Source of the DNA: Dermanyssus gallinae
Lineage: Eukaryota > Arthropoda > Arachnida > Mesostigmata > Dermanyssidae
DNA: 64,000 bases
Direction of reading: 5' to 3'
NCBI GenBank assembly: GCA_003439945.1
Contig: QVRM01000417.1
Span: 90,678-154,677 of the forward strand
The notes beneath the pieces were generated by a model that saw only the letters and a program-made list of their open reading frames with translations, ran no database searches and was not told where the DNA came from. Position numbers and translations under genes: made by a program. This document shows, one piece after another, positions 23,700 through 36,509 of this stretch (within the stretch, counting starts at the first letter, position 1; the number at the start of each line of letters is the position of its first letter).

Positions 23700-24100
23700 C
23701 GGTCGGGGAGGAATAACTGAGTGGTTGGTGAGTGGTGGACAAGAACATTGTCGTCGACTCAGCTAGCTCATCATCGTAACTGAGTTGCCTAGCGCTGCGC
23801 TCGCTGCGGCGGAAATTCGCCGGGGAAAAAACGTGAACTGCGCGCCAGCGGGGCGTGGGGCGAGGGAGGTGCAGAGCACTCGAATGAGAGACAATTTTGT
23901 ACTTGTGCCGCCACACCGGAAATTCGCTGTCGACGACCAAAAGAAGAAATCCTTGTTTGCATCGATAAGGACCGTAAGACGAATAACTAGTAGAGGCGAG
24001 AGAAAAGAGAAGAACACTAAGAAGAGAAGAAGACAGCGAATAGGAGGACGCGGAAGAAGACGAAGAAGAAAAAGAACAAGAACAAGAGATCTAAAGCCGA
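23700..24100. other. GC-rich block passing into GAA-rich purine tract
   Basis: CpG-rich sequence at about 23750-23940 is followed by a strongly purine-rich run (AGA/GAA triplets) at about 23998-24093. The Arg/Lys-rich frame over it reflects composition. It may be a smaller version of the GC-rich islands elsewhere in the window. Confidence 0.35.
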
Positions 24101-24572
24101 ATTACTCGTAAGTGCCAATCTGTACGCGAGTAAAATCCGCGACGGAACGGACGAGGTCGACAATCTGGCTTTTACGCAATTTAGTAGCGGCCGTACTGCT
24201 AGCAGTAAGTTGTCCGAGTAGACCATGCAGTGCTGCCAACGAGAGATAATTTGCTGCTTGAAAGAAGCATACTCGCACATGCTTGTGAGTGTGTGGTGAA
24301 GGTGACAGTATTGAATTTGTTCTGGAATATACGCGCAAACTGCAAAAATCAGGTACAGGACGATACGCCAGCAAATTCCTAATATTCCATATAATTTGTT
24401 ATTTTTTTCTTCAAATTAAAGTTACTTTAACCCAAATCTGTCAATCTTAAAGATATATCGCTCTCGTATCAGCACGTGTTGCGTTGAATTTCTGTTACGG
24501 CTGAGGTGTTCAAGTAACCGGTTATAACTATCTATTCCATCTATTATTTTTTAAATATCGTCAACGTTATAC

Positions 24573-24611
24573 AATATATATATATATATATCTATATATA
24601 TATATATATAT
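24573..24611. repeat. (TA)n microsatellite
   Basis: Two TA runs separated by a single C. Confidence 0.9.
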
Positions 24612-24993
24612 CTACTGAGACATTTAAAATATGTACATCGTGTATATTGTAAATGTCTCAGTTATTTTTCACATTACGCACCGCAGGCTGTGCTGCAAAC
24701 AAGGCCAAAGTAATGCAGCGACGCGAATACTTCACTCTAGGAAAATGATCGTGAAGAGGCACCCCTTGCATAAGGATTCCATGGAACTGCTTTTTGTTAA
24801 ACACTGTTGCAGTATGTAAAGCAACATATTGTGCATGCAAAGCGTTTAAAGCCGCAGCGACTACCATCCCAGGACCTTGGCTAGCCCAAATTTCAATACC
24901 GGCCTCGGCCGCCGAATATCGATGATGTATGCAACGAAACCTGTACTGATAATCAAATAATCAGACATACCACAGCAATGACTCGAACTATTC

Positions 24994-25549
24994 TTGACCA
25001 GCCCAAATGTCAGTCCTAAATTCCGTGCTAGAAGGAATAATTCCTGTCCTTTATGTCGCGTCGTCCAGATTGACAAGGCCGAAAAGGTTTGTTTACGATT
25101 TGACAAAGCATTCTCTGTCATGCCTGGCCGTCAACGATGCACCTTTGTGCTGCTATTTGACGAGGTTGGCAGCATTCGTCAGCCACTGACCATTCGCTTC
25201 AATGCTTCAGCCCACGCAGTAGCGCCCACTAAGTAAGGGAGCTCAGTCTCATTCGCCAGCAGGGAACTACAGAAGCGAGGTTCGGCCACGCTCGCCTAAA
25301 TATCATCGTCTCGACTGTTAAGTCCAGCCCCAATCGGCAGCATGGCAGATTGACCCATACGGCAATGTGTCCGCTCGACTCGACAGTGCCCGATTTCACC
25401 CCGCCTGTCTACAAACGAGAGACTGTTCGTCTAATTGGCACAGGCGCTACGGTCCATGCGGATACGCTTGAGGCACTGTTTAACCTCTATTCAGCTCACA
25501 CGAATGTTACTGAGCGGCGAGCATCCGAACGGCCGCCTGTTTGAAATAA
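24994..25549 (+). pseudogene. Unrecognised open segments ending at AATAAA
   Basis: An 80-codon frame (24994-25236) and a 64-codon frame (25350-25544) lie on one strand. The second contains PDFTPPVYKRETVRLIGTG and stops directly before AATAAA at about 25544-25549. The first contains FVLLFDEVGSIRQPLTIRF, which weakly recalls part of the Rad9 checkpoint protein. I do not trust that resemblance enough to name it. A processed pseudogene or decayed last exon would explain both frames, and chance would too. Confidence 0.2.
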
Positions 25550-25970
25550 AAGGCTTTCATGGCCAGTTGTCCTAAAACACCGACTACTACAACTACGCCC
25601 CTGCCAGTAAAGCATTCCCAGTAAAGCACTAACAATCACCACTGACTAATCCCCAAGTCATACGGTGCGTATCAGTCGGTCAAAACGGCGAACGAATAGA
25701 GAAACCTGCGGTCGTGTGTTGCTGCGTCTGTCTACGATGACATCGGCCCGCAGAGGTGTTGCCTCAATGGCTCAACGTATGTGTTGCCTAACGTATAACT
25801 ACGGCGTGATAGATTATTATCGTTGAGGTGGGGAATTTGCTAAGTACTAGAACTGTATTCTTGAGATGACTTCACCTGGCCACGTTAGCCGTTTCCGCTA
25901 ACGGGTTGTCTAACCGTTTCTTCTTCCGCTAACTTGCTAGTTAACAATTGCTTGACTAGCAGAGCACGAC

Positions 25971-26220
25971 CTTGTGCGGCGGTAATTTTCGCATCCGAGA
26001 CAAATTCAGCGGATCACCTAAACGTAGAACAGAGGTCTTTGGGGAGCGCCTTTACAAGCTTTCTAGCGCCGGCTCCTCTTGCTTAGGGTATCTATTCTGC
26101 TTATTGAGGGGTATCTTGAAGCTAATTATTTTACTCTTAGGACCTAGAGAATCACTTTTGAGAGAACATTTGTATGGCTGCAGTGAGCGCCGTGCGACTT
26201 GCCTGTGCAATGTTAGTCTA
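25971..26220 (-). mobile_element. Family A scrap with internal deletion
   Basis: The stretch 25971-26060 follows 57270-57370 (for example TTTTCGC.TC.GAGA, GGAGCGCC and TTTACAAG/CTACAAG). The stretch 26120-26215 follows 57765-57860 (TTTTACTCTTA, GCCGTGCGACTTGC). The roughly 390 bp between them in the full element are missing. This is therefore a third, deleted copy of the R1-like element's 3' region. Confidence 0.65.
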
Positions 26221-26544
26221 TAATGAAGATAAATGAGTGGGCTTACTACAATTGCCGAAGAAAACACTTCCAGAAATACCGTTGTAGTAATATCTGATGC
26301 GTGACACTGTAACATATTGAATAGCAAATAAACTAGTCTAGTAGTTCTCGTACTGAGTCCCATCCTTAATAGTATTATTACTATTATTATTATTATATTG
26401 CTTTAGCAGCGCTTGCACAAACACATGGTCACTAGCATTAGCTATTTATCGCATTATCGACCTGGTTGGTAATGGTGACGGCGACCATGCTGACCGTAGA
26501 GGCACAGCAACATACACACACACAGGTACTTCGAAGAGAACTGT

Positions 26545-26690
26545 TGTTGCGTTTGTCGTTGTAATTGTTGTTGTTGTTACTGCTGTTGTTGTTGTTGTTG
26601 TTACTGCTGTTGTTGTAGCTGTTGTTGTTTTTGTGGTTGTTACTGTTGTTGTTGTTGTTGATGGGTTGTTATTGCTGCTGTTGTTGTTAT
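26545..26690. repeat. (TTG)n/(CTG)n triplet tract
   Basis: GTTGTTGTTGTT runs with CTG interruptions over about 145 bp. Confidence 0.9.
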
Positions 26691-26699
26691 AGTGACACC

Positions 26700-27135
26700 G
26701 TGCATAGACGGACGGACGGACGAACGGCGGCTTCTACTGCCAATGTGTTTGTCTTTGTAGATCCCTGTTAATAGGCTTGACCGGTGGTCGGCCGACGCCA
26801 CTCATCGCATTACCGGGCCCTGGGGAAATTTGCACTACTTCTGCTGCTGCTGTAGCGGCTGTTACAGCCACTACCACCGCCCGCTGCTGCTGCTGCTGCT
26901 GTCGCCGGTGGTATCGAAATTGCGCGTCGGGTCACCACGGCGACGGTGGCAAAATACACATTGCAGCCGCATAACCTATAATGAGATACAGTTGCCAGTT
27001 GTCGAGCTGCTACCGTGTGAGTGTCCGTGCAGGCAGTCCTGCACAGCGCTGTCTCCGTACAGTCTCCGATCATGAAGATTACGACGGCAGCAGCAGCACC
27101 AGCACCAGTCACCGAACGACCAGATGAGGTAAGCA
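26700..27135. promoter_or_regulatory. GC-rich island with CTG triplets
   Basis: CpG-rich sequence begins with GGACGGACGGAC near 26709 and holds CTG/CGG triplet runs near 26835-26905 and CAG near 27085-27105. It is followed within about 40 bp by a (TA)n tract. Frames are open by composition only. Confidence 0.3.
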
Positions 27136-27169
27136 AGAGAGAATGTGTGTAAATGTATACCTACGTATT

Positions 27170-27333
<164 letters not shown>

Positions 27334-27475
27334 AGACAAAGAGCGCGCAAAGTGTATAGTCACAGCTTCCCTAACTCGAGTGAGGGAAAAGAGAAAAAAA
27401 TACAAATAAATAGAAATAAGGAACAGCGTGTGCAAAGATACAAACTGACCGGCGAATAGGCTCGTACACAAAATG

Positions 27476-27675
27476 TTGTCGTTGTTGTTCTTGTTGCTGC
27501 TTTTGTTGCTGCTGTTGTGTTGCTGTCTGTGTCAGTGTTGTTACTACCGTTTGTGTGGTTTTTGTCTTTGTCGTTGTTGTGGCTGTGGTGAGTGTTGTTG
27601 TTGTTGATGCTGCAGCTGCTACCGCGGTTACTGTTATTTTCGTGAAGGTTGTTGTCGTTGTTGTTTTCGTTGCTC
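27476..27675. repeat. TTG-rich triplet tract
   Basis: Imperfect (TTG)n with GTT, TGC and TCG variants. The Thr/Gln-rich frame on the minus strand is an artefact of the repeat. Confidence 0.85.
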
Positions 27676-27984
27676 TTTTCCTAGTACCAAATCGCACCTA
27701 GACCATAACTTTCTTTGCCGGCACCATGACATTTCTGTCCTCGTCGTCGAGTGCGAATAAGTAGCTCTGTAGATAGAAGGAATAATAGCCAAAGATAGAG
27801 AAATAGAGAGAGCGAGAGAGAGAGAGAAATGGCAACAGGGAGGGAAAATGAATAGGGGAGACAACACACAGAGGAAGAGGAGCATCATCGTATGATCATA
27901 TCCGTAATCATAACCTTATCCGCTTTACCGCCGATCATTTACTTTTTTTCTGGTTGCTTTACCTAGTGCCCAGGTTGTTTCACA

Positions 27985-28310
27985 ATGTTGTTGTTGTTGT
28001 CGTCGTCGTCGTTGTTGTTGCTTTTCAATAATCATCATAATTTTCCTCAGTTTTCTTACCCTCTCGGCGTCGTTACCCTGTTGCAAGCACCGTCAAAACA
28101 CGCGGGACGATTTATTTACATCGAATTGCATGAACATTTATTTGCATTGTTGACCATCGTTGCCATGGTCTGCCATCGTCGTCGTTATTGTTGTTGTTTC
28201 CATGATCTACTCGCGCGTTGTCCTCACCAACGTCGACATCCTCGTCGTTGTTGTTGTTGTTGTTGTTGTTGTTGCTGTTATTGTTGTTGTCGTCGTCGTT
28301 GTCATCATTA
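27985..28310. repeat. TTG/TCG triplet tracts
   Basis: Runs near 27985-28020 and 28230-28300 of TTG and TCG triplets flank mixed sequence. They are part of the same triplet-rich domain as the neighbouring tracts. Confidence 0.8.
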
Positions 28311-28339
28311 CAATCTTCGTTTTGCCCGTTATTCTACGT

Positions 28340-28960
28340 AGTTCGTGCGTAGGCGACGGAAGCAAGGGCCGCCGGGGCGGGGGGGGGGGGGTGGGGAGGG
28401 GGGAATAGGGCAACGGTAGCTGCAGCGGCAAGCAAAACTAGCCCCTGTGTATGATGAGACCATAAGTGATTGAATCAGACAAATTCCATTACTTCGGCCA
28501 AGCGGAACGGAATTTGTACGACGCGTGGCCAGACGCTCGCCCGACCGGTCGACCGCCCGACGGCGGACAGCCGCGAGCAGATGAACGTGTATGGATACTC
28601 TTCTCTACTTTCCTCACTCACTCACTCACTCACTCGGTTGTGGCCTGTGAGCTGAAGCAGCAGAAAACAGCAGAAAACGCCGGCGCTGCTACGCCCTACC
28701 TACACGCTCAACCCACCTCACGGACGGCGCTGGGCCGTTGTCGTCGTCTTCAGCAGCATCAGCAGCAGCAGCAACGGCAACAGCAGCTCTAGCAGCGCCC
28801 GGGTGTTCGTTCGGCGAGCCTACTAGCCGCAACGAGGCTGGAACCACCCCCATGATAAGGCAGTGAGTGATAAGAGAAGATCACTCACTGCAGAGACGAC
28901 ACCGCATGAGAAGACGACCACACCTCACTTCACGGACGACGGATTCTGCTAAACGACAGG
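28340..28960. promoter_or_regulatory. GC-rich island
   Basis: CpG-rich DNA with a G run at about 28378-28400, a (CTCA)n run near 28614-28635 and CAG/CAA triplets near 28750-28790. No domain appears in any frame. Confidence 0.3.
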
Positions 28961-28973
28961 TGAAGACAACGAC

Positions 28974-29190
<217 letters not shown>

Positions 29191-29508
29191 TTGTTTTGTC
29201 TTTCTTCTCCTGCTTTCATCCAGAGTCGCACCTCGAATGTGGACATTTGTCTGTCTACTCTCGTTCTGGTGGAATGGTTTTGTCACGCATGGCCCGCATA
29301 GGCACGCTTAAGTCGCGCATGTCTCGCTTACTATTCCACTGTTCCTTTGCTAGATACTCGTGCAGACTCAATGGCTGGCAGCTCAGTCTCTGCATTGTTG
29401 TTGTTGCTGCTGCTGCTGATAAACGTTGAATTGATCGCAACAGAGCGTGTAAGCATTCACCTTGTCCTCTTTTTCCAAAAAAAAAGGACTTACCGATATA
29501 CGTATACG

Positions 29509-29512
<4 letters not shown>

Positions 29513-29540
<28 letters not shown>
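29513..29540. repeat. (TA)n microsatellite
   Basis: Short TA tract after a GTATACGTATA lead-in. Confidence 0.9.
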
Positions 29541-29549
29541 AAGTAAACA

Positions 29550-30340
29550 GAAGATTGCTACACCTCCCGAAGCACTGCTAGGCTCGTTTTGTTATGGAAA
29601 AGGATACACTTAGAGAAAACGTTGGCATACAGATAACGCCAGCGCTTCGATGCGTATCAATATATTAACAATGAAAAACATCAGTTCCGATGACTTGCAA
29701 ATACCTCGAAACACAGTAATACAGGGGGACACCATAGACAGAGTTTAAACCGCAAATATTTTGAGCAAATATCGTAGACTAGATATCGGCAGAAATTGCG
29801 TAGACACCGTGTGCGAAGCATCCTACATGCTCCAACCTGCTTAATACACACCACCCTATCTGCAAGAGAACTAAGATCCTCGTTGTAACCACCGTCGCCG
29901 AAGCCGAACAGTCTAGCACAACGCATTTCGATTAGAATGCCCAGCCAGCTCATCAACCAAGCCTTTAGCAATCTAAACAAAGACAGTAGAGAACTCAGTG
30001 ACTTTGTGGTGCTGCCGTGGTCGCTTTTGTAACATCTCACGTCTAACGTTAAGTTATCTAAATGCTAGGGAAATCCATTTTTGAGATCTCGCCGGTGGGG
30101 GACGACTCCTTCACTAGCAGAAAGTTTTATGCGTTACAACTTTAGGAGGCATCGTCGGCGAATGCGACAGGTGCGACGGAAAGATGTTACTCGTCTAGCA
30201 TGTAACACAGACAAAGGGTAACGTCCTGCTGTTAGGGTACACCACTTGCCACAAAGCCATAGCTATATTACCAATAGTGGTAAGATTTAGAGCGAATAAC
30301 AAAACTGCACATTATTTCTATGTATTATAAGTTAGATATA
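29550..30340. other. Non-coding stretch with a 119-codon open frame
   Basis: A minus-strand frame at 29681-30040 is open for 119 codons and rich in Leu, Cys and Arg. It has no motif I can place and lacks RT blocks. It may be chance or a decayed element. Confidence 0.3.
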
Positions 30341-30343
30341 TTA

Positions 30344-30961
30344 TCACACATGTTGTGTAGAAAAAGTACAGTTAAAATATATGCATATGTATACATACAC
30401 ACATTTGGACTTATAAAATAATAGATATGAAGCTATGACGCGAGCTTGGTTATCTAAACTAGCTAGAGACGGGACTAGGGTGCAGGAGGTAGCGTAGTAT
30501 CTACTGCAAGGTAGTTTACAACGTTGACACACACAAGAGTCCAAGAGATCATGGAACCTGGATGTCGCGCACAGCACGTGGTGGAAACCATGCGCGGCTA
30601 ACCTAGTCACCACATGGCGGTTAGATCGGCTCGGTCCTTTCCATGCCTGGTTTTGCATTGCTCCTGTGCTAAAGAAATCCGCATAAATTTCAGCAAACTT
30701 GCACTCCCACGTTTTGAGGGCGTTGACGTAGTTGGAAGATGAGGGCAAGCCGAAACGTTGTCTTAGCTCCTCGACGAATAGGGGGGTGTCCGTAAGGAGA
30801 TAGACAAATCGATTGCGGGCTGAACGATAGAGGCCCAGGACTTGCTTGAGGTAAGCTGCCTGCAGACTATTTAAATGCTCAAGGCTGGCTGGGGTGAGAT
30901 CGTTCCGGATTATTTCGATCCCGTAGGCCGCCATTGGAGCAATCTTTAGATCGAACAGTCT
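30344..30961 (-). mobile_element. Family E non-LTR RT tail, remnant copy
   Basis: Reads LFDLKIAPMAAYGIEII from about 30958, then QAAYLKQVLGLYRSARNRF and LLTDTPLFVEELRQRF. These are followed by RHVVTRLAAHGFHHVLC and the cysteine cluster CVCQRCKLPCSRYYA. The blocks match the tails at 15.6 and 11.8 kb. The homology ends near 30480, and the remaining open frame is unrelated. Nothing upstream of the thumb region survives. Confidence 0.75.
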
Positions 30962-30979
30962 CTATTTCTATTTTTTAGA

Positions 30980-31770
30980 TACACGTATAAGTTTCAGAAA
31001 GTTTCAGAAAGGTTCTGCCGTAGTGTCATCACCACCAGTGCTGCTCCTAATAAACTCAATGGAACGCTTACACTTCTCTTAAAGTAGGACATTTAGAATG
31101 ACATTTAAGTGTCTGCTGGCAGCACATAATACGTTGACACAACTTTGCTTTAGCGCATCCTTGAAGGAGGAACAAAATGCATAATGTCGTTCACCACTAC
31201 GGAACGTATAAATGCATACATCTTCTTGTTATCCTGGGGGGGGGGGGCATGTATGTAATACAGATAAATAAATTAGATAGATCGTGTTTTATAAATGTTC
31301 AGTATGTACGTTGAACATATATTAAGATAAAATAACGTGACTGCTGAGAGCAGTATGCATATGACTTGGAGTCGCCCGTAAGCGGCAAGGACAGTCAGCA
31401 AAAATTATTTTTTTCTTTCACTTTTATTTAAAGAATCAAAATGGAGCTTTACTTTAGTATGTAAATACAGTTTGTTGCAGGATGGATTTTTACGTAGTTG
31501 TTTAATATCAGGTGACATTGAATTACATAGTAGTTGAAGTACGTAGTTAAATAGTTATGCCGGGGTTTATTAAACTTATTGGTTTTAGTAGATAACAGTT
31601 CAATTACAAGAAACCGTAAGTTTTGTTTTTTTAGAAACTGTAAACATTCTCATGCCAAGCACATATTGTACGTGTAAGTCTATTAGCGAGAGGTATGCTA
31701 TCTTACGGATCGCAGCCTTTAGTTCTTATTGTTCTTACGAACCGCAGCCTTTTTGTTTTGTTGTTAGTCC
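30980..31770. other. AT-rich non-coding stretch
   Basis: No family recognised. A G run lies near 31236-31247. Confidence 0.4.
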
Positions 31771-31779
31771 GTTTCGGAT

Positions 31780-32400
31780 GTCACGAGACGGGCGTGTGCT
31801 TAACCTTAGTTTTACTAAGATTTAGTACAAAACCGTTTTGCGACATCTATTCCAGTTTCAAACATTTGTAATACAATTTGATGCTGCCTTGCACAGCGAG
31901 ACAATGTTCTCTCCTCGTAAAAGCAAAAGTGTGTCCTCAGCGACAGATATCGATTTTGATTGTCTTAAGATCATAGAATATTGCTACATAACAATCGCCG
32001 TTTAGTACGTCTGTAATATAATTAATTGTTACAGCAGCTGCCGATTCATAATTTGGTCTCCTTCTAAATCCATATTGATTGCTGCTTAATAAATTAACAA
32101 ACATAACATAATTTGGTGGAATATGATCTTTCTACTACTTGATTAATAGACGATAAAAGCGAAATTGGGTTAAAATGGCTAATGTTGGAGTATGTACCTT
32201 TTTATGATTTGGATGTAACAGAGATTGCCTAAGATTGCCAGGGTATTGTAAAGTGTTAATTGTCTCTGTTATAAGTGAGTAAAATATATCAGTAAATATA
32301 TGGCTATTTTGTTTAAACATTTTGATGGGAATCTTGTCTAGACCAGCAGCCTTTCGGCCATTTAGACCTTTAATTAATGTTCATATATTGCACCTTTGTC
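31780..32400 (-). mobile_element. CR1/Jockey-like RT core, heavily decayed
   Basis: The minus strand from about 32385 reads KGLNGRKAAGLDKIPIKMF, the RT motif that normally reads 'kApG.D.ip'. It continues into TDIFYSLITETIN and YPGNLRQSLLHPNHKK. After frameshifts, NQYGFRRRPNYESAAA and GDCYVAIFYDL can be read near 32080-31960, followed by NLSKTKV near 31810. These are the expected RT blocks in order. No YADD remains. The fragment is old, with many stops. Confidence 0.6.
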
Positions 32401-32579
32401 TTATATTACACTTTCAAACAAAATATTTGATAATTTCAGTGGTTTATTTTCTGCACGAATGACCCCAATAGATTCTCACACAGCGATCTCCCTATCATAG
32501 CAGGATGCTGAATTGGATATTTTTGGTGCAATTTGTCTCGTTGTCGGTATCATTTTGCACCATCAGTTTACCGGATTTG

Positions 32580-33176
32580 CTGATCTAACAGAACTTGTAG
32601 TTGAGTTCTGCCTTTTTCTGCATTGCCAGCCAGCCGCAAGCGCTGCAGTTCATTTGTAGATCTGCATGAAAGCCGACATCTTCGTAACGGCAGCCCGAAA
32701 GCAAAATTGTTTGACTGTGAGATTCTGGTGCTTCTGGCCAAATGACTTTACGCTGTCTTGGAAGTCATCTAGAACGCGACGATTGCGGAGTTCGGCTACG
32801 ATGTTCTGCACCTCGATCCCGTTCATCGCTTTTGCTTTGATTTGGCGTTTCGATATGCCGCCAAAATGGTGATGCCGATTAACTGACAGCCGGTCTGGTT
32901 TGCAATCTCCTGAATAACCTCCTCAGCCGGTAGAGTTGGCTAAGTGGAAAATCCAACGACCTCCCCGTTGCTTCTGCGTGACTGGCTCTTCGAGTGGATC
33001 AGCCGAGCTCCCAGAGAGCGATTTTTTACCTTCAGTAAACGCACATCATTTTTCAATGCCTCCAGCTTTTTGACCACTGTCATTAAGCGGCACTCCATTT
33101 TCTTAAACTCCTCACTGGTAGGGGTACTTAGTTGACATAGCTGAGCATCGCTAAACCATTCTGTCATTTTTAGCAC
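32580..33176 (-). pseudogene. Non-LTR ORF1-like remnant (coiled coil)
   Basis: A 78-codon frame (32940-33176) has heptad-like spacing in EFKKMECRLMTVVKKLEALK. Past its stop the strand continues with PAEEVIQEIANQTGCQL, then LRNRRVLDDFQDSVKSFGQ and LTVKQFCFRAAV. This succession of coiled coil then an RRM-like region resembles ORF1 of CR1/Jockey elements. It lies just upstream, on the same strand, of the RT remnant at 31780-32400. The endonuclease that should lie between them appears deleted. Confidence 0.4.
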
Positions 33177-33249
33177 GGATGTTATGCTTAACCGCTAAAA
33201 TTTTATCAGTCTTCGCCTGGATAGAAGAAATTGTATTAATCGTGACAGC

Positions 33250-36200
33250 CTGCGACGAATATCTTATTTAATGAAAAAAATCTGTAGAACACTCATGACC
33301 CAATGAATGCGTAGAGCCATCACTGTTCTCAGGGTACGATCAAGTGGATCTCTCGGATGATTGAGTTGAAGTGGCTTGCTAAGACTCACAGTCCTATGAC
33401 CTTAGCAGTGACGCTTGGTGATCGTGTCCAGCTCATCTCTATAGTATTGTAAATAACAATAGAAGAACTGGCGTTTAATGTCTTTTTTTACTAGAACAGC
33501 TGGCTCAATAGGTTGCAGAGAAAACGATGTTGCTGAACATAATTTTACTAATACACATTTTTATATACAAGCATCATACATACAAAGGCAAACGTAATTA
33601 ATGCGAATTTATGTACAATTCCATGCCTCGTACAGAGAGCTTTTTAATGCTAAAAATTGCTAAAGAAACGCATAGGCCAAATGATGGTTTACCGATAGAC
33701 GCGTTATTAACAGACGTTACAGTGCGTACTTTAATTATGTTAAATATTTTGACAAGGTTGTGTTAAATCCAACAATGTCTTTACCTGCTTGAAATACGAA
33801 TAGTATTCAGCATGTAAATATAAACACCATTTTTTCCTCTGTGTTTTGATGGCCACTAACTTGTGCATATATTCAGGCAGATCACAGCATTTTTGCTTCG
33901 GATGGTTTTACCCACGTCATTAAAGATGTGCCGCGCGGCGGTTTCAAACCAGTAGGGGAAGGAGGATTGTCTAGAAATAAAAAACATTTTTATCTAAATT
34001 AACGGCCTTCCTTTGGTCTCACTGAATTTCACAATAGCCCAGTCTACGTGCACTGTACTATGAGCTATTGCAGGTGTTCTAGCAAGGTTACGGGTTGCCA
34101 CCTATCAACTGGACGCTGTTTGGCGATCGAACACCTATTACCATTTTAAGACTGAGCTTGCTATTCGAGTTAGTTGTTCTGCGTTATTGCGCGCAATCCT
34201 TATCGCACACTGCTGGTCGCCTTCGCCAGCTACAACAACTCTCGTTGCTGGCCATTGATTAGCAGTGTTTGCTGACTGGCAATGGACATCATGTGCAAAC
34301 CTGTGATCATTAGTGTAGATTTTTTTAGATGCTTGCCGCAATAAATGAGTGAACGCACCACTTAAGCGTCTGCAATTGCGACGACAGCACCCTCTTTAAC
34401 CAAGGGTATAAGGATGAAGTTTGGTGCTGTCAAACATTTTTAGTGAATAACCGGTGTGATTTCATGTTTGTCCTGACGAGAAAATCACGATTTACCTTGT
34501 TAAACAAAGATAAACAGTCGCAACCTATTCATGATGCAGAAAAGCCGAAATCGCACTGAGCTATTACCACTTGCGAACGCAAATCATTAGCAGCATGTAT
34601 CTTTCATGCGCCTTTAATAACGGCTAATTTACATTTAAAATATCTGCTTAAATAATAAAAAACAACAAAACACGAAGCATTTGTCTAAGTTAATATTTTG
34701 ACGGTTCGCGTATAGAAGGATAAACACTGTTCATCCAGTAGCAGCGGAAATAAACGTATACGGAACGGAATGGATAACTAGCCAGCCTAAACTAAATTGT
34801 TGTCAGTAGACCTTGGTTCGGTAGTAAGTACCTCAATAGCCCTGTAAATGAATTAGGCAATTATCTACTAAATTTGCTCAAATAATCTTAAGTATTGCTC
34901 CGATGTGTTTAAATTCAGGTGTTGCCGTTCTGCGATATCATACGTAGCCGCTAATTACTTTAAATCAAGTACGTCTTTCATGAATCTCATTCTCATTTAC
35001 TGATGCTTTTCCAAGAGGCACGCAGTCTGCCATTAAGTTTATCCATACATGTGTATAACCTTAATCAGACTAAGCGTTCACCTTCGGCAAGCGACGTGAG
35101 TAAAATACGTTTTACCATAGCGTAGCGCCAGTGGCGTGATCCTTCTTCCAAGCTGCCATACAAGATACGCAGACACAATTAAGGGAGCGTCGTGGAACCT
35201 GCCAATGTGCACACATGGTAGTGATAAAGCCACATGCCTTATATAGCATATACATATGTCAGATATCGACAATACTTGTATATTACCATGTGTGAGTTAC
35301 AACGTTTGTCGCTTCGTGGACCACCGTCTGTTGGGCACCTCTCCCTCCCTCTCTCGTTGCCTCTCTCTTCCTTCCCCATAATTATCTTGCTTAGAATGGC
35401 CATCGCCGCTAGCTGGATATCGGGCGTAAAGGTACGCACCAATGGGCATTGTTAATATAATTCATCCCGTTCTCTCTGTGTTATGTAGGAATAAGCATGT
35501 TTTATCAGATATCAGACGGGGGATATAGCCGAAGAAATAATGAGTGTGTTGGGGGCCGGTGGTGGGGTGACGGTAGTCGAGAGAACAAAAGATGGGGTGT
35601 AACGGGCAACTAATGAAAGGTGAACGGGGAACGGCAGAGACATAGATTATGAGCTGGGCGGGCAAGAGAAGTTGCAATGAGAGGCAAGAGGAATTGAAGA
35701 GGCGAAAAAATCGGCAGAGCGAAAGCGACAGGGAGATAGAAGGCCGAGGAAAGAGGCGTAAAAAGTAGAAAAAATGTGCGCGAATCAACAGGCAACGGGA
35801 TGAGTGGAGATGAATAACCAATATTAACTTGATAACCGACTTGATCGAGAGCTGCATTTTCGATGAGCAGCAACCGCGACCACCGAACGATGATATGGCG
35901 TTCTGCTATTGCTACTGGTCAACAGTTAAACTACCGAACCGGTTAGGCACTTAGTTAAGTCTAAGTATGGCGCTATGCTAGTCTGTCCTTGTCCCATTCG
36001 AGGGTAGAGAAGTTAGTGCGTCCACCTTGCGCCGCCGTGTCGCCAGTGTGCCCAGCGCGGGTTTTGGCTTGCTCGGTGCTTGATCTTATCTTTGAGTTGT
36101 GAGCAGCATATAGTACTCGCCGCTCTTTAGGGCCGGCCACGTACAGTTGACGCTTATCTTGGTCAGTAATACGTAACTGCAATTATGCAGGCTGTTATTA

Positions 36201-36290
36201 TAGCATCCAATTATGATAATAGGAATTCCTGCCCATAGTTCCTATACGAGGTCAACATTCGAATGTATCGTAATGAAAACGAATATATAT
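33250..36290. other. AT-rich non-coding stretch, no family recognised
   Basis: About 3 kb with short frames only. A purine-rich block lies near 35590-35790 and a pyrimidine-rich (CTCC/CTCT) block near 35340-35370. No transposon ends or RNA genes were seen. Confidence 0.4.
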
Positions 36291-36304
36291 CTACCTAATG
36301 AATA

Positions 36305-36500
36305 AATAAACTGGTTCATAGGTTCGAACATTTAAGAAGCTAGACGTCACTTTCAATGTTGATTTCAAGTTTTTGGAACATATTGTAAGGATCGCCGCAT
36401 ATAGCTCTAAGTTGAATAACATTGTCATGCAGACCTTCACCACTAGGCAGCCCAAGCTCTGCATGTGTAATATAACAATTGCAGTGCCCTAGTTATGTCT
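36305..36500 (+). pseudogene. CR1-like RT thumb fragment
   Basis: The plus strand reads FKKLDVTFNVDFKFLEHIVR then IAAYSSKLNNIVMQTFTTRQ. This resembles the 'LGV.fd..l.f..HI..i...A......i...F' block that follows the RT catalytic core in CR1-like elements. The stretch is short and isolated, so confidence is limited. Confidence 0.4.
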
Positions 36501-36509
36501 AACCGCCTC

